Source: Bacteroidales bacterium (GTDB lineage: Bacteria; Bacteroidota; Bacteroidia; Bacteroidales; Muribaculaceae). Taken from it: a stretch of 26,735 nucleotides of DNA. A program made the translations under genes and the position numbers. Under the pieces are notes generated by a model, which made no database searches, was not told the DNA's origin, and worked only from the letters and a program-made list of their open reading frames with translations. Below are positions 7,444 to 13,973 of the stretch, piece after piece (positions within the stretch are counted from its first letter, which is position 1; each line of letters starts with the position of its first letter). Location of the stretch: contig CAAFXO010000020.1 in NCBI GenBank assembly GCA_900766975.1, forward strand, positions 1 through 26,735, given 5' to 3'.

Positions 7444-8895
7444 GGACTCTTTTACCCTATGACGAATTTGTCTGAAGGCTCTGAGTGAAGAGAGCAGGCA
7501 GATGGTGCCTATCAGCAGGTAGGAGATGGTTGCCGAGATGGGCAGCAGGGTAGCGGTGAAGCCTACGGCACCGGTGGCAATACCCACTGCGGTCTCACGC
7601 CATGCCGCCCGATTGGGCAGATAACCGTATGTGCGATAATTCACCCCCAAGTAGAGGATGATACATAATCCATTTTCCAGCACGGCGGCATAGCCCAACC
7701 CCATCAATCCGAAGAATCGATAGAAGAGTAGCGACAATCCGAGATATAGGATGTTGCACACCACCCCCTCCAAGAGGAAGAAGAGTCGCCGATTGTCTTT
7801 GGCAAAGGCAATATATCCCAAGGGATAGGCTATCGCCTTGAGCAGGATGCTGATGCCAAGCCAACGCATCAGCGGGGTCACCGGCAAGAATTGAGATGTC
7901 AGCAAGATGCGGATCACTATCGGTGCCGTCGCCACCAACAGCAAGGATAGGGGAGTGGCGACTATCGCCACCAATTCCAATTGTCGGTCGATCACACCTC
8001 GCATCCGTGTCATATCCTCTGCCACTGCCGTCAGCCTCGGGAAGTAGTCGAGGGCCATGGCGCTGAACACCACTCCGACATATTGCATGGTGATGCTGTT
8101 GGCAGCGTTGAAGAGACCGACATCTGCCAAATCGCCATAGACTCGCACGAAGATATTGATCAGATAGGTGCAACAGGTATTGATCAAAGAGGATGACAAG
8201 AGGATGATACCTGTGGAGAGCATCTTCTTCGCTACCGGCATGTGTTCTTTCCAATTCAACTTTACCTTCCGCTTGGACACACCCCTGCTAAGACCAATAC
8301 GATAGCAGACGTAGGTGGTGACCGAGAGGATGATCATCGCCGGCACGATGCCGCGAGCCCCGAAGAAGTAATAGAGGGGTACGCCGCAAAGCAATCCTGA
8401 GAGTGCACCGGCCAAGGAGGTGATGGAAATCAGTTTCACCTTGTGGAGCCCTTGCAATAGAGAGCACTCGCCATAGCCTGCCACCATAAAGAAGATAGCC
8501 ACAGCCATCAGAGCATATTGCCAGGCATAGTCGGGCGATCCGAAGGTCCATATACTTAGAGGTGTCGCCAACAAGAGTGTCGCCAACGCACCGATTGAGG
8601 CTGTGAGGATTGCCAATAGTTTGGCGATTCGTATGGTCTGTGCCAGCCGATCCGGATCATCGCGGCGAGATGCCACCTCCTTGACAAAGGATAGATTCAG
8701 CCCCAACGAGGCGAAGCGACTTATGGTGTTGGCTGAGGAATTGAATAGAGAGGCAATGCCCATACCCTCCGGCCCGAGGAACATAGCGACGAACTTCCCC
8801 CGGATCAGATTCACCAATATCTGAAACACTTGGACACTCCCCAAGATAGAAGTCCCCTTCAAGATACTCTTATAACTATTCTCATTCTCTGCCAT
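7441..8895 (-). CDS. Polysaccharide flippase (Wzx/RfbX-type, MOP superfamily)
   Basis: The 484-residue integral membrane protein has about 12-14 hydrophobic helices. Its N-terminus (SILKGTSILGSVQVFQILVNLIRGKFVAMFLGPEGMG, of which GPEGMG is the clearest signature) is typical of oligosaccharide flippases. These move lipid-linked glycan repeat units across the inner membrane for O-antigen, capsule or exopolysaccharide assembly. The start at 8895 is preferred: an in-frame ATG at 8931 lies inside the promoter -7 box. No polymerase, ligase or sugar-synthesis cluster surrounds it, so its glycan is unknown. Confidence 0.88.
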   Translation of the reverse strand: MAENENSYKSILKGTSILGSVQVFQILVNLIRGKFVAMFLGPEGMGIASLFNSSANTISRFASLGLNLSFVKEVASRRDDPDRLAQTIRIAKLLAILTASIGALATLLLATPLSIWTFGSPDYAWQYALMAVAIFFMVAGYGECSLLQGLHKVKLISITSLAGALSGLLCGVPLYYFFGARGIVPAMIILSVTTYVCYRIGLSRGVSKRKVKLNWKEHMPVAKKMLSTGIILLSSSLINTCCTYLINIFVRVYGDLADVGLFNAANSITMQYVGVVFSAMALDYFPRLTAVAEDMTRMRGVIDRQLELVAIVATPLSLLLVATAPIVIRILLTSQFLPVTPLMRWLGISILLKAIAYPLGYIAFAKDNRRLFFLLEGVVCNILYLGLSLLFYRFFGLMGLGYAAVLENGLCIILYLGVNYRTYGYLPNRAAWRETAVGIATGAVGFTATLLPISATISYLLIGTICLLSSLRAFRQIRHRVKES

Positions 8896-8928
8896 AGAGA
8901 TTCTATTGAAACTGCAATTTCGATATTG

Positions 8929-8959
8929 CAAAGATAATAAGAACCCCCGACAACACCAA
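8929..8959 (-). promoter_or_regulatory. Promoter of the flippase gene
   Basis: On the minus strand, TTG (8957-8959), a 20-nt spacer and TATCTTTG (8929-8936) match the Bacteroidota consensus. The -7 box ends 33 bp before the ATG at 8895. Confidence 0.6.
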
Positions 8960-8989
8960 CTTTTATTTTGTTACGAAAATATGGTGTTG
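8951..8989. promoter_or_regulatory. 8-bp inverted repeat over the flippase promoter
   Basis: CAACACCA (8951-8958) and TGGTGTTG (8982-8989) are perfect inverted copies 23 bp apart. The left copy overlaps the -33 element. It could be an operator for a dimeric regulator, or chance. Confidence 0.35.
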
Positions 8990-9209
8990 ATGTAATTAGT
9001 TGATTTTCAAATAGTAAGGAGGATATTAGATACTTATTTGGTCAAAATTTGCAAAGTGTGAAAATTTTTGCGCTTTTATATGATACTTTTTGTGCCAAAT
9101 AGTCGCATATTGCGCAAATTCTTGACTTCTGTTTGTATTTCACGAGAAAAAATATCATATTGCCATAAATTTTATTGTAAAAATATTTTTTTGTTACGAA
9201 AAAAAGTCT

Positions 9210-9217
9210 TAACTTTG
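9210..9217 (+). promoter_or_regulatory. -7 box of putative sRNA A
   Basis: TAACTTTG matches the Bacteroidota -7 consensus exactly. A TTG at 9191-9193 is 16 bp upstream, shorter than ideal. Confidence 0.55.
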
Positions 9218-9221
9218 CAAC

Positions 9222-9290
9222 GTGTTTTTCATGGTATTAGATTTAAGGTTAGAGGATTAGTTGTCGTGAGACAATTAATCTTTTTCTTTT
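9222..9290 (+). ncRNA. Putative small RNA A (about 70 nt)
   Basis: A promoter -7 box is followed within about 70 nt by a strong terminator and there is no convincing ORF between them. The 5' part (CGTGTTTTTCATGGTATTA) is nearly identical to a segment of putative sRNA B at 10453-10526 on the other strand, while the terminator hairpins differ. A conserved 5' module with variable terminators, bounded by a Bacteroidota promoter, resembles the promoter-to-terminator RNAs described for Bacteroidales such as Bacteroidales-1 RNA. Membership of that family is not established here. Confidence 0.55.
9255..9290 (+). terminator. Rho-independent terminator of sRNA A
   Basis: GATTAGTTGTC (9255-9265) pairs with GACAATTAATC (9270-9280) over 11 bp with one G-U pair and a GTGA tetraloop. 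TTTTTCTTTT follows. Confidence 0.75.
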
Positions 9291-9315
9291 ATAGATGATT
9301 GTCAGCATTTTAGCC

Positions 9316-9345
9316 CCCTCTATTACCCTCTATTCCCCTCTATAA
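9316..9345. repeat. Three 10-bp tandem repeats
   Basis: CCCTCTATTA, CCCTCTATTC and CCCTCTATAA lie head to tail in the gap between the sRNA A terminator and the recO 3' end. No function is apparent. The remainder of 9346-9470 is AT-rich and shows nothing further that I can name. Confidence 0.6.
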
Positions 9346-9470
9346 TGTATTCTTGACATTCCGATTGCCCGATTTTGTTATTCTTTTTTGCTGTTTAAGG
9401 TACATATTCCACCTCTATACATAAATGACATATCCGATATACAAGAGGTATCAGCGCTAACCAAAATTTT

Positions 9471-10202
9471 TTATTTTGCGAAAATCTCTGACAAAATGTC
9501 AGGCGACTTAAGATTGTTGAGCCCCGGATAGTGTAGGGAGTAGTAGGTGAGCAGCCCCTGCAAGAGTTCGCGCCGCTGGGCGCCGGTGAAGTGAAATACC
9601 CGATATGTGCGCAGATTTAATCGCGACAGGGTGGTGAGGATCTCAGCTTGCGTCGGCGTCAGCACGTTGCGATGACGCGGCGGAAAGATGGTCATCGTGC
9701 CTGCCTGCATGTCAAACCAGTTGCCCTCCCCCTCGCGGGTGAGGTCAGGACGAATCCCGGCGTAGGTGAGCATATCGATAAGAAATGCCAAGTGAAGATT
9801 CGCCACACCCCTCCCTGCGCTATCCAACGTCGTTATCGCCCTCACCATATAATCCCACATATCCGGATCGGGTGGCGATTGACGTACATAGCAGTTGATG
9901 AACTCCGAGATAAACATGCCGATGGCACTCTTCACCGGATTGAAGTAGATATGCTTCCAGAGGATCTCGCGCGAGAACTTGCCCAAGAATTGCAACTCAC
10001 GAGTCGCAACAAAATTGATATCCGCCGATATTACCGACAGTGGCATCAGAGAGGCATTGCGCACGCGCGCTATCTTGCCACTCCCCGCCGACGACAATAA
10101 TGACACTCGCCCATGATCGCGAGTGTATAAAGTCACTACATTATGCTTGTCGGAGTGTTTTACCACATCGGTGACTATCCCTATTATCTTCTCTATTGCC
10201 AT
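9471..10202 (-). CDS. recO: DNA repair protein RecO
   Basis: RecO works with RecR to displace SSB and load RecA on gapped single-stranded DNA, and anneals complementary strands. The 243 residues match the usual family length. The N-terminus (EKIIGIVTDVVKHSDKHNVVTLYTRDHGRVSLLSSAG) is the characteristic OB-fold, followed by an alpha-helical domain with YVRQSPPD and the C-terminal LRTYRVFHFTGAQRRELLQGLLTYYSLHYPG region typical of Bacteroidota RecO (quoted regions are positional guides). It has its own promoter about 95 bp upstream. It is flanked on both sides by putative small RNAs pointing toward it. Confidence 0.9.
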   Translation of the reverse strand: MAIEKIIGIVTDVVKHSDKHNVVTLYTRDHGRVSLLSSAGSGKIARVRNASLMPLSVISADINFVATRELQFLGKFSREILWKHIYFNPVKSAIGMFISEFINCYVRQSPPDPDMWDYMVRAITTLDSAGRGVANLHLAFLIDMLTYAGIRPDLTREGEGNWFDMQAGTMTIFPPRHRNVLTPTQAEILTTLSRLNLRTYRVFHFTGAQRRELLQGLLTYYSLHYPGLNNLKSPDILSEIFAK

Positions 10203-10294
10203 AACTGATATCTGCGATATATCCCGATTCCCTCTCCCGGTTATAGAGTGTCAGTGTTTTGGTGCCTCTTTATCCCTCGAAGAAAAATCTTCTG

Positions 10295-10325
10295 CAAAAT
10301 TAAAAATTGCACCCGAAACTTGCAA
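10295..10325 (-). promoter_or_regulatory. Promoter of recO
   Basis: On the minus strand, TTG (10323-10325), a 20-nt spacer and TAATTTTG (10295-10302) fit the consensus. The predicted leader is roughly 85-90 nt. The rest of 10203-10450 shows no other gene. Confidence 0.6.
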
Positions 10326-10452
10326 TTTTTTTGCGATTGTTCCACGAAATTTTCTTAAAAATGAAAATTTTGATGTTTTTGATGACCCTCAAATTCGATT
10401 CGGGTCCCGAAAATCGGGTGCTTTGATGGGTGTAACTTGTTGAAAAATAGAC

Positions 10453-10488
10453 AAATAAAAAACCGACCACTTTTCCCAAAGTGGTCGG
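10453..10488 (-). terminator. Rho-independent terminator of sRNA B
   Basis: CCGACCACTTT (10463-10473) and AAAGTGGTCGG (10478-10488) form a perfect 11-bp stem with a 4-nt loop. On the minus strand the stem is followed by TTTTTTATTT. Confidence 0.8.
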
Positions 10489-10526
10489 CCGAAACCTTAA
10501 TCTTAATTTAATACTATGAAAAACAC
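10453..10526 (-). ncRNA. Putative small RNA B (about 75 nt)
   Basis: Read on the minus strand it starts just after a TAACTTTG box and ends at a perfect 11-bp terminator. Its 5' portion CGTGTTTTTCATAGTATTA matches sRNA A at 18 of 19 positions, and the similarity continues more loosely through a following A/T/G-rich stretch. The hairpins at the 3' ends are unrelated in sequence. No ORF in it is convincing. Confidence 0.6.
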
Positions 10527-10530
10527 GCGA

Positions 10531-10538
10531 CAAAGTTA
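10531..10538 (-). promoter_or_regulatory. -7 box of putative sRNA B
   Basis: The minus strand reads TAACTTTG, identical to the box of sRNA A and preceded by the same CT. No clear -33 TTG is present at the expected distance. Confidence 0.5.
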
Positions 10539-10720
10539 AGAAAAATTTTTCGGTTTTTTGGTATGATTTGTATTTAAATTTCCTCAAAAGTTATCAAATT
10601 AAGATTTTTTAACACAAATCGGTTTTTTTGTCAAAACATTTTTGAGGGTTCGTTTGTATGTTTTCGGGCTGTGGAACATTTTATTTTTAGTTTTTCTTTG
10701 CACTTGTTTGTCATCTTTTG

Positions 10721-10751
10721 TTGCGCGTTCCATAGTTTTTAGATAAATTTG
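10721..10751 (+). promoter_or_regulatory. Promoter of the DUF2851 gene
   Basis: TTG (10721-10723), a 20-nt spacer and TAAATTTG (10744-10751) fit the consensus well. A GGAGGTG Shine-Dalgarno-like stretch follows at 10769-10775, 9 nt before the ATG at 10785, which is uncommon among genes here. The AT-rich stretch 10539-10720 shows nothing further. Confidence 0.6.
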
Positions 10752-10784
10752 TTGTCAGAACTCGTTTCGGAGGTGTTTTTAGCC

Positions 10785-12104
10785 ATGGAGATGCTCTATC
10801 AATATCTATGGAAGTATCGTCTGCTGAGTGATAGGCTCGCGACGGTGGATGGTCGACAGGTGGATGTAATCTATCCCGGTCGACTCAACAGCGATGCAGG
10901 TCCCGATTTCTCGGGGGCTCGCCTCCGTATTGCCGGTCAGGAATGGTGTGGCAATGTGGAGATCCATGTCAAGGCTTCCGATTGGTTTGCCCATCACCAC
11001 GATTGCGATGCCGCTTACGGCAATGTAATCCTACATGTGGTGGGGGTGAATGATATGCAGATTCCGGATGGCTCCGGTGGTTTTATCCCTCAGGTGGTAG
11101 CCTCTTTCCCGGCTTCGTTTGTCGATATGTATGCTCGCTTGGCTGAGAAGATATCGGCTGTGGCTTGCGAGGAGTGGCTGAAGAGGATACACCCCTTGGT
11201 GGTGACCGACTGGATAGAATCGCTCGCCGTGGAGAGAATGCAACGCAAGTCTCAGCGTATCCTCGACCTCTTGACCCTGGTCAACAATGACTGGCAACGC
11301 ACCTGCTTCATCACCCTCGCACGCTCCTTAGGTTTCTCCCTCAATAGCGAACCCTTGGAGATGTTGGCACGCTCGATCCCCCTCAATGTCTTGGCGCATC
11401 ATAGCGACGACCTGATGCAGATCGAGGCACTCCTCTTCGGCCAGGCCGGTATGCTCGACACCTCTCTCCATATATTTGATGAGTATTATCAGAGGCTTTG
11501 TCGCGAATATTTCTTCTTGGCTCGCAAGTATGGGCTTCGTCCGATGCGAAGCGATGTCTGGAAGTATGCTCGCACGCGCCCGCAGAATTTCCCGACTCGT
11601 CGCATAGCCCTCTTGGCGCGTGCCCTCCTTGGCGGGTTCTCCCTCCTCTCGAAGATCATCGACCGCAGTTGTGATGCTGATAGCGCAGCTGATCTTTTCT
11701 CCTGGCGTCTCGATGGATATTGGTCTGACCATTTGGATTTCGATCGCCCCGGCACCAAACTTGCCGCCACTCTCTCCGAATCGAATGTCCGCCTCTTGAT
11801 GATCAATTTCGTCGCCCCGATGATCTATGCCTACGGGGCATACCATGGCGATTATGATATGGCGGAACGTGGCCTCGACATCTGGAGCGAATTGGATGCC
11901 GAAAGCAATAAGATAGTGCGACAGTGGCAAAGTGCCGGCATCAAATGTGTCTCCGCCATCGATTCGCAGGCGTTGCTCCATCTCCGCCTTGAGTATTGCG
12001 ACCGATCCCGATGCTTGCAATGCCGTTTCGGACACACCCTCCTGCGTGCCGCCGCCAATAAGGAGGAGAAGGAATACCTCTCCGTGGCAATGAATATGAA
12101 GTAA
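10785..12104 (+). CDS. DUF2851 family protein
   Basis: The 439-residue protein matches DUF2851, a Bacteroidota family of unknown function. Its opening is typical: MEMLYQYLWKYRL, then GRLNSDAGPDFSGARL, GNVEIHVKASDW and NVILHVV. The PDF...GNVEIH arrangement (about residues 40-75) looks like a nuclease-type beta-rich core, but I cannot assign an activity. A C-terminal cluster of cysteines (CDRSRCLQC) near residue 420 could bind metal. There is no signal peptide, so it is probably cytoplasmic. In-frame TTG codons at 10749 and 10752 overlap the -7 box, so the ATG at 10785, preceded by a Shine-Dalgarno-like site, is chosen. The next gene begins 69 bp downstream. Confidence 0.85.
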   Translation: MEMLYQYLWKYRLLSDRLATVDGRQVDVIYPGRLNSDAGPDFSGARLRIAGQEWCGNVEIHVKASDWFAHHHDCDAAYGNVILHVVGVNDMQIPDGSGGFIPQVVASFPASFVDMYARLAEKISAVACEEWLKRIHPLVVTDWIESLAVERMQRKSQRILDLLTLVNNDWQRTCFITLARSLGFSLNSEPLEMLARSIPLNVLAHHSDDLMQIEALLFGQAGMLDTSLHIFDEYYQRLCREYFFLARKYGLRPMRSDVWKYARTRPQNFPTRRIALLARALLGGFSLLSKIIDRSCDADSAADLFSWRLDGYWSDHLDFDRPGTKLAATLSESNVRLLMINFVAPMIYAYGAYHGDYDMAERGLDIWSELDAESNKIVRQWQSAGIKCVSAIDSQALLHLRLEYCDRSRCLQCRFGHTLLRAAANKEEKEYLSVAMNMK

Positions 12105-12173
12105 ATTAGCAACTTTCTGAAATAATTTTTATATCTCCGATATAACAACCCCTCCGGATTACGTTAAGTAAAT

Positions 12174-13106
12174 ATGATACCTAATAATAAAAGGAATAAG
12201 CGTCCCTTCCAAGAGGACCGAGTGGTGACTCTCACCAACCGAGGTGAGGAGTCGGCGCAATTGATGAAGTTCGTGATGGATATGATGCCCGATGCCGGGC
12301 GCATCACGGTCAAGAAGTGGCTGCGCCATGGACATATCATGATCCAAAATGAGGTGATCCATGCCTTCGACCATCAAGTGGAGCCGCAGGTGGAGGTCCT
12401 GATCAATATAAGTCGCCCCTTCCCGGTGTTCAGCCATCCGCGCATCAAGTTGATCTATGAAGATGAGGATGTGATGGTAATCCACAAGGGATATGGCATG
12501 CTCTCGGTCGGCACACAGAGTCATAAACGCGAGGAGAATGCCTACGACATAATGCGTGAATATGTGAAGCGGGTCGATCCGCGTAATAAGCTCTGGGTGG
12601 TCCATCGTCTTGACCGCCACACCACCGGGCTGATGATGTTCGCCAAGAGCGAACGGGCACACGACGTGTTGCGCCATAACTGGAACAATATGATCCTCGA
12701 GCGCCTCTATGTAGCTGTGCTTGAGGGATATGTCGAGCAGGATGAGGGCTATATCAAGAGTCGCCTCACGGAGAACTCCCGCTTCGTGGTATATTCCACC
12801 GACGTGCCGGGTGAGGGACGCCTGGCGGTGACCAATTACAAGGTGATAGGCAGGGGTGCCGGCTATTCGCTGGTGCATTTCTCGCTCGACACGGGTCGTA
12901 AGAATCAGATCCGCGTGCATGCCGCCGATATGCATCATCCCATCGCCGGCGACCGCAAGTATGGGGCGAAGACCAACCCTATCGGCCGACTGGCGTTGCA
13001 TGCGCAGACGCTCCGCTTTGCTCATCCCATCACTCGCAAGGATATGAATTTCCAATCGCCGGTGCCTCGTGAATTTGCCGGCGTGATCCGTGGCAAAAAC
13101 CAGTAA
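12174..13106 (+). CDS. RluA/RluD-family pseudouridine synthase
   Basis: The 310-residue enzyme should isomerise uridine to pseudouridine in rRNA or tRNA. An S4 RNA-binding domain occupies about residues 25-80 (VKKWLRHGHIMIQNEV). The catalytic domain has HRLDRHTTGLMMFAKS with the nucleophilic Asp 147. Later come GRKNQIRVHAADMHHPIAGDRKYGA, the conserved RxHxA/GDxxYG signature of the RluA family, and RLALHAQTLRF. The order and length match RluD/RluC-like enzymes, but the target position cannot be predicted. It is followed 16 bp later by the PAP2-like gene and is probably co-transcribed. Confidence 0.92.
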   Translation: MIPNNKRNKRPFQEDRVVTLTNRGEESAQLMKFVMDMMPDAGRITVKKWLRHGHIMIQNEVIHAFDHQVEPQVEVLINISRPFPVFSHPRIKLIYEDEDVMVIHKGYGMLSVGTQSHKREENAYDIMREYVKRVDPRNKLWVVHRLDRHTTGLMMFAKSERAHDVLRHNWNNMILERLYVAVLEGYVEQDEGYIKSRLTENSRFVVYSTDVPGEGRLAVTNYKVIGRGAGYSLVHFSLDTGRKNQIRVHAADMHHPIAGDRKYGAKTNPIGRLALHAQTLRFAHPITRKDMNFQSPVPREFAGVIRGKNQ

Positions 13107-13122
13107 TTACAAGATCAAGATT

Positions 13123-13953
13123 ATGAAGTTAGACACTACAGGATATTATCCCTCCTCCCCGCTCGATGAGGAGGTTTCGACAACTCCCGATCAGCAACCT
13201 GCCGCCGAGGAATCATCGGCCTATCAGTCTGCCATCGCTTCGGCTGAAGAGTCGACTTCCCGACCGGAGACTCCCGACCCGATGCCGATCGCTGCCGGCG
13301 ATATGACCGAAGGGGAGCGCTTCCTCACCGGCGTGAGCAATTTCTTATCTTGGATATTCGTGCCGCTGATGATGCCGGTATATGGCGCCATCATCGCCTT
13401 CACGCTGAGTATCCTCTCTTTCAATATGCTGAGTGTGAGGGTGCTCTTCATCGGGTTGGTGGCCGGCATCAATCTGATGCTTCCCATATCGGTGATCATC
13501 ATCCTCAAGCGTGTGGGTGTGCTGAGCGATTATGGCGTGAATCGCCGCAGTGAGCGAAGTCTTCCCTATCTGATAGGGATAGTCTGTCTGATTGCCACGG
13601 CTGTGTTGCTCTATTTCAAGCATGCTCCGCTATGGTTCGTCGCTTTCTATGTCGGGGGTGCTCTGGCAGGCATCATCGAGTTGCTGGTCAATCTGCGATG
13701 GAAGATCTCGGCACATGCTGCCGGAGTCACCGGGGTAGTGGCCCTGCTCTCTTACTTGGTGCTCTATGACTTCACACTCTCCTCGGCGTTCGGTTGGCTC
13801 GTTGCTTCGGTGGCTATTGCCGGGCTCGTCGGCTCGGCAAGAATCTTGCTCGGCAAGCATTCCGTATGGCAAGTGCTCGCCGGATATGCCGTCGGCTTCG
13901 CCGCCGTTTATATCCCTCTTCTCGTCTTGGCATATCATTTGATAGGATCTTAG
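13123..13953 (+). CDS. PAP2-like integral membrane protein with altered motifs
   Basis: This 276-residue protein has an acidic, Ser/Glu-rich N-terminal tail (about residues 1-65) and then about six membrane helices. Three loops line up with phosphatidic-acid phosphatase motifs: NRRSERSLPY (C1-like), KISAHAAGVTG (C2-like, usually PSGH) and SARILLGKHSVWQVLAG (C3-like, where the usual Asp after His is Gln). Classic members dephosphorylate undecaprenyl or phosphatidyl phosphates. The replaced residues make activity uncertain. The ATG at 13123 is preferred over an in-frame GTG at 13090 that overlaps the previous gene. The TAG stop lies inside a dispersed motif copy. Confidence 0.65.
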   Translation: MKLDTTGYYPSSPLDEEVSTTPDQQPAAEESSAYQSAIASAEESTSRPETPDPMPIAAGDMTEGERFLTGVSNFLSWIFVPLMMPVYGAIIAFTLSILSFNMLSVRVLFIGLVAGINLMLPISVIIILKRVGVLSDYGVNRRSERSLPYLIGIVCLIATAVLLYFKHAPLWFVAFYVGGALAGIIELLVNLRWKISAHAAGVTGVVALLSYLVLYDFTLSSAFGWLVASVAIAGLVGSARILLGKHSVWQVLAGYAVGFAAVYIPLLVLAYHLIGS

Positions 13954-13965
13954 AACGTGCTCTTA
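13951..13965 (+). repeat. Dispersed motif, copy 5
   Basis: TAGAACGTGCTCTTA differs from the copy at 7429-7443 by one base (C to T). Its TAG is the stop of the PAP2-like gene, and the next gene starts 8 bp later. Confidence 0.7.
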
Positions 13966-13973
13966 GAGAATAG

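Noticed and set aside
9068..9298. A 76-codon plus-strand frame in the flippase-recO gap
   Set aside because: It runs through the -7 box and terminator of putative sRNA A and has no protein-like character.
10123..10587. Frames at 10123-10443 (plus) and 10300-10587 (minus) near recO
   Set aside because: They overlap the recO promoter and the sRNA B unit, are AT-biased and have no recognisable domains.
10721..10734. TTGCGCGTTCC as a reverse-strand copy of the dispersed motif
   Set aside because: Only the GGAACGCGC half matches, and the site doubles as the -33 region of a good promoter, so the match may be chance. I did not count it as a copy.
11328..12035. A 235-codon minus-strand frame opposite the DUF2851 gene
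   Set aside because: It is a composition shadow; the plus-strand protein matches a known family over its full length.
12159..13055. A 298-codon open frame on the minus strand opposite the pseudouridine synthase gene
   Set aside because: It is a shadow of the plus-strand gene, which has a full RluA signature. The antisense product is His/Ile/Asp-rich with no recognisable domain.
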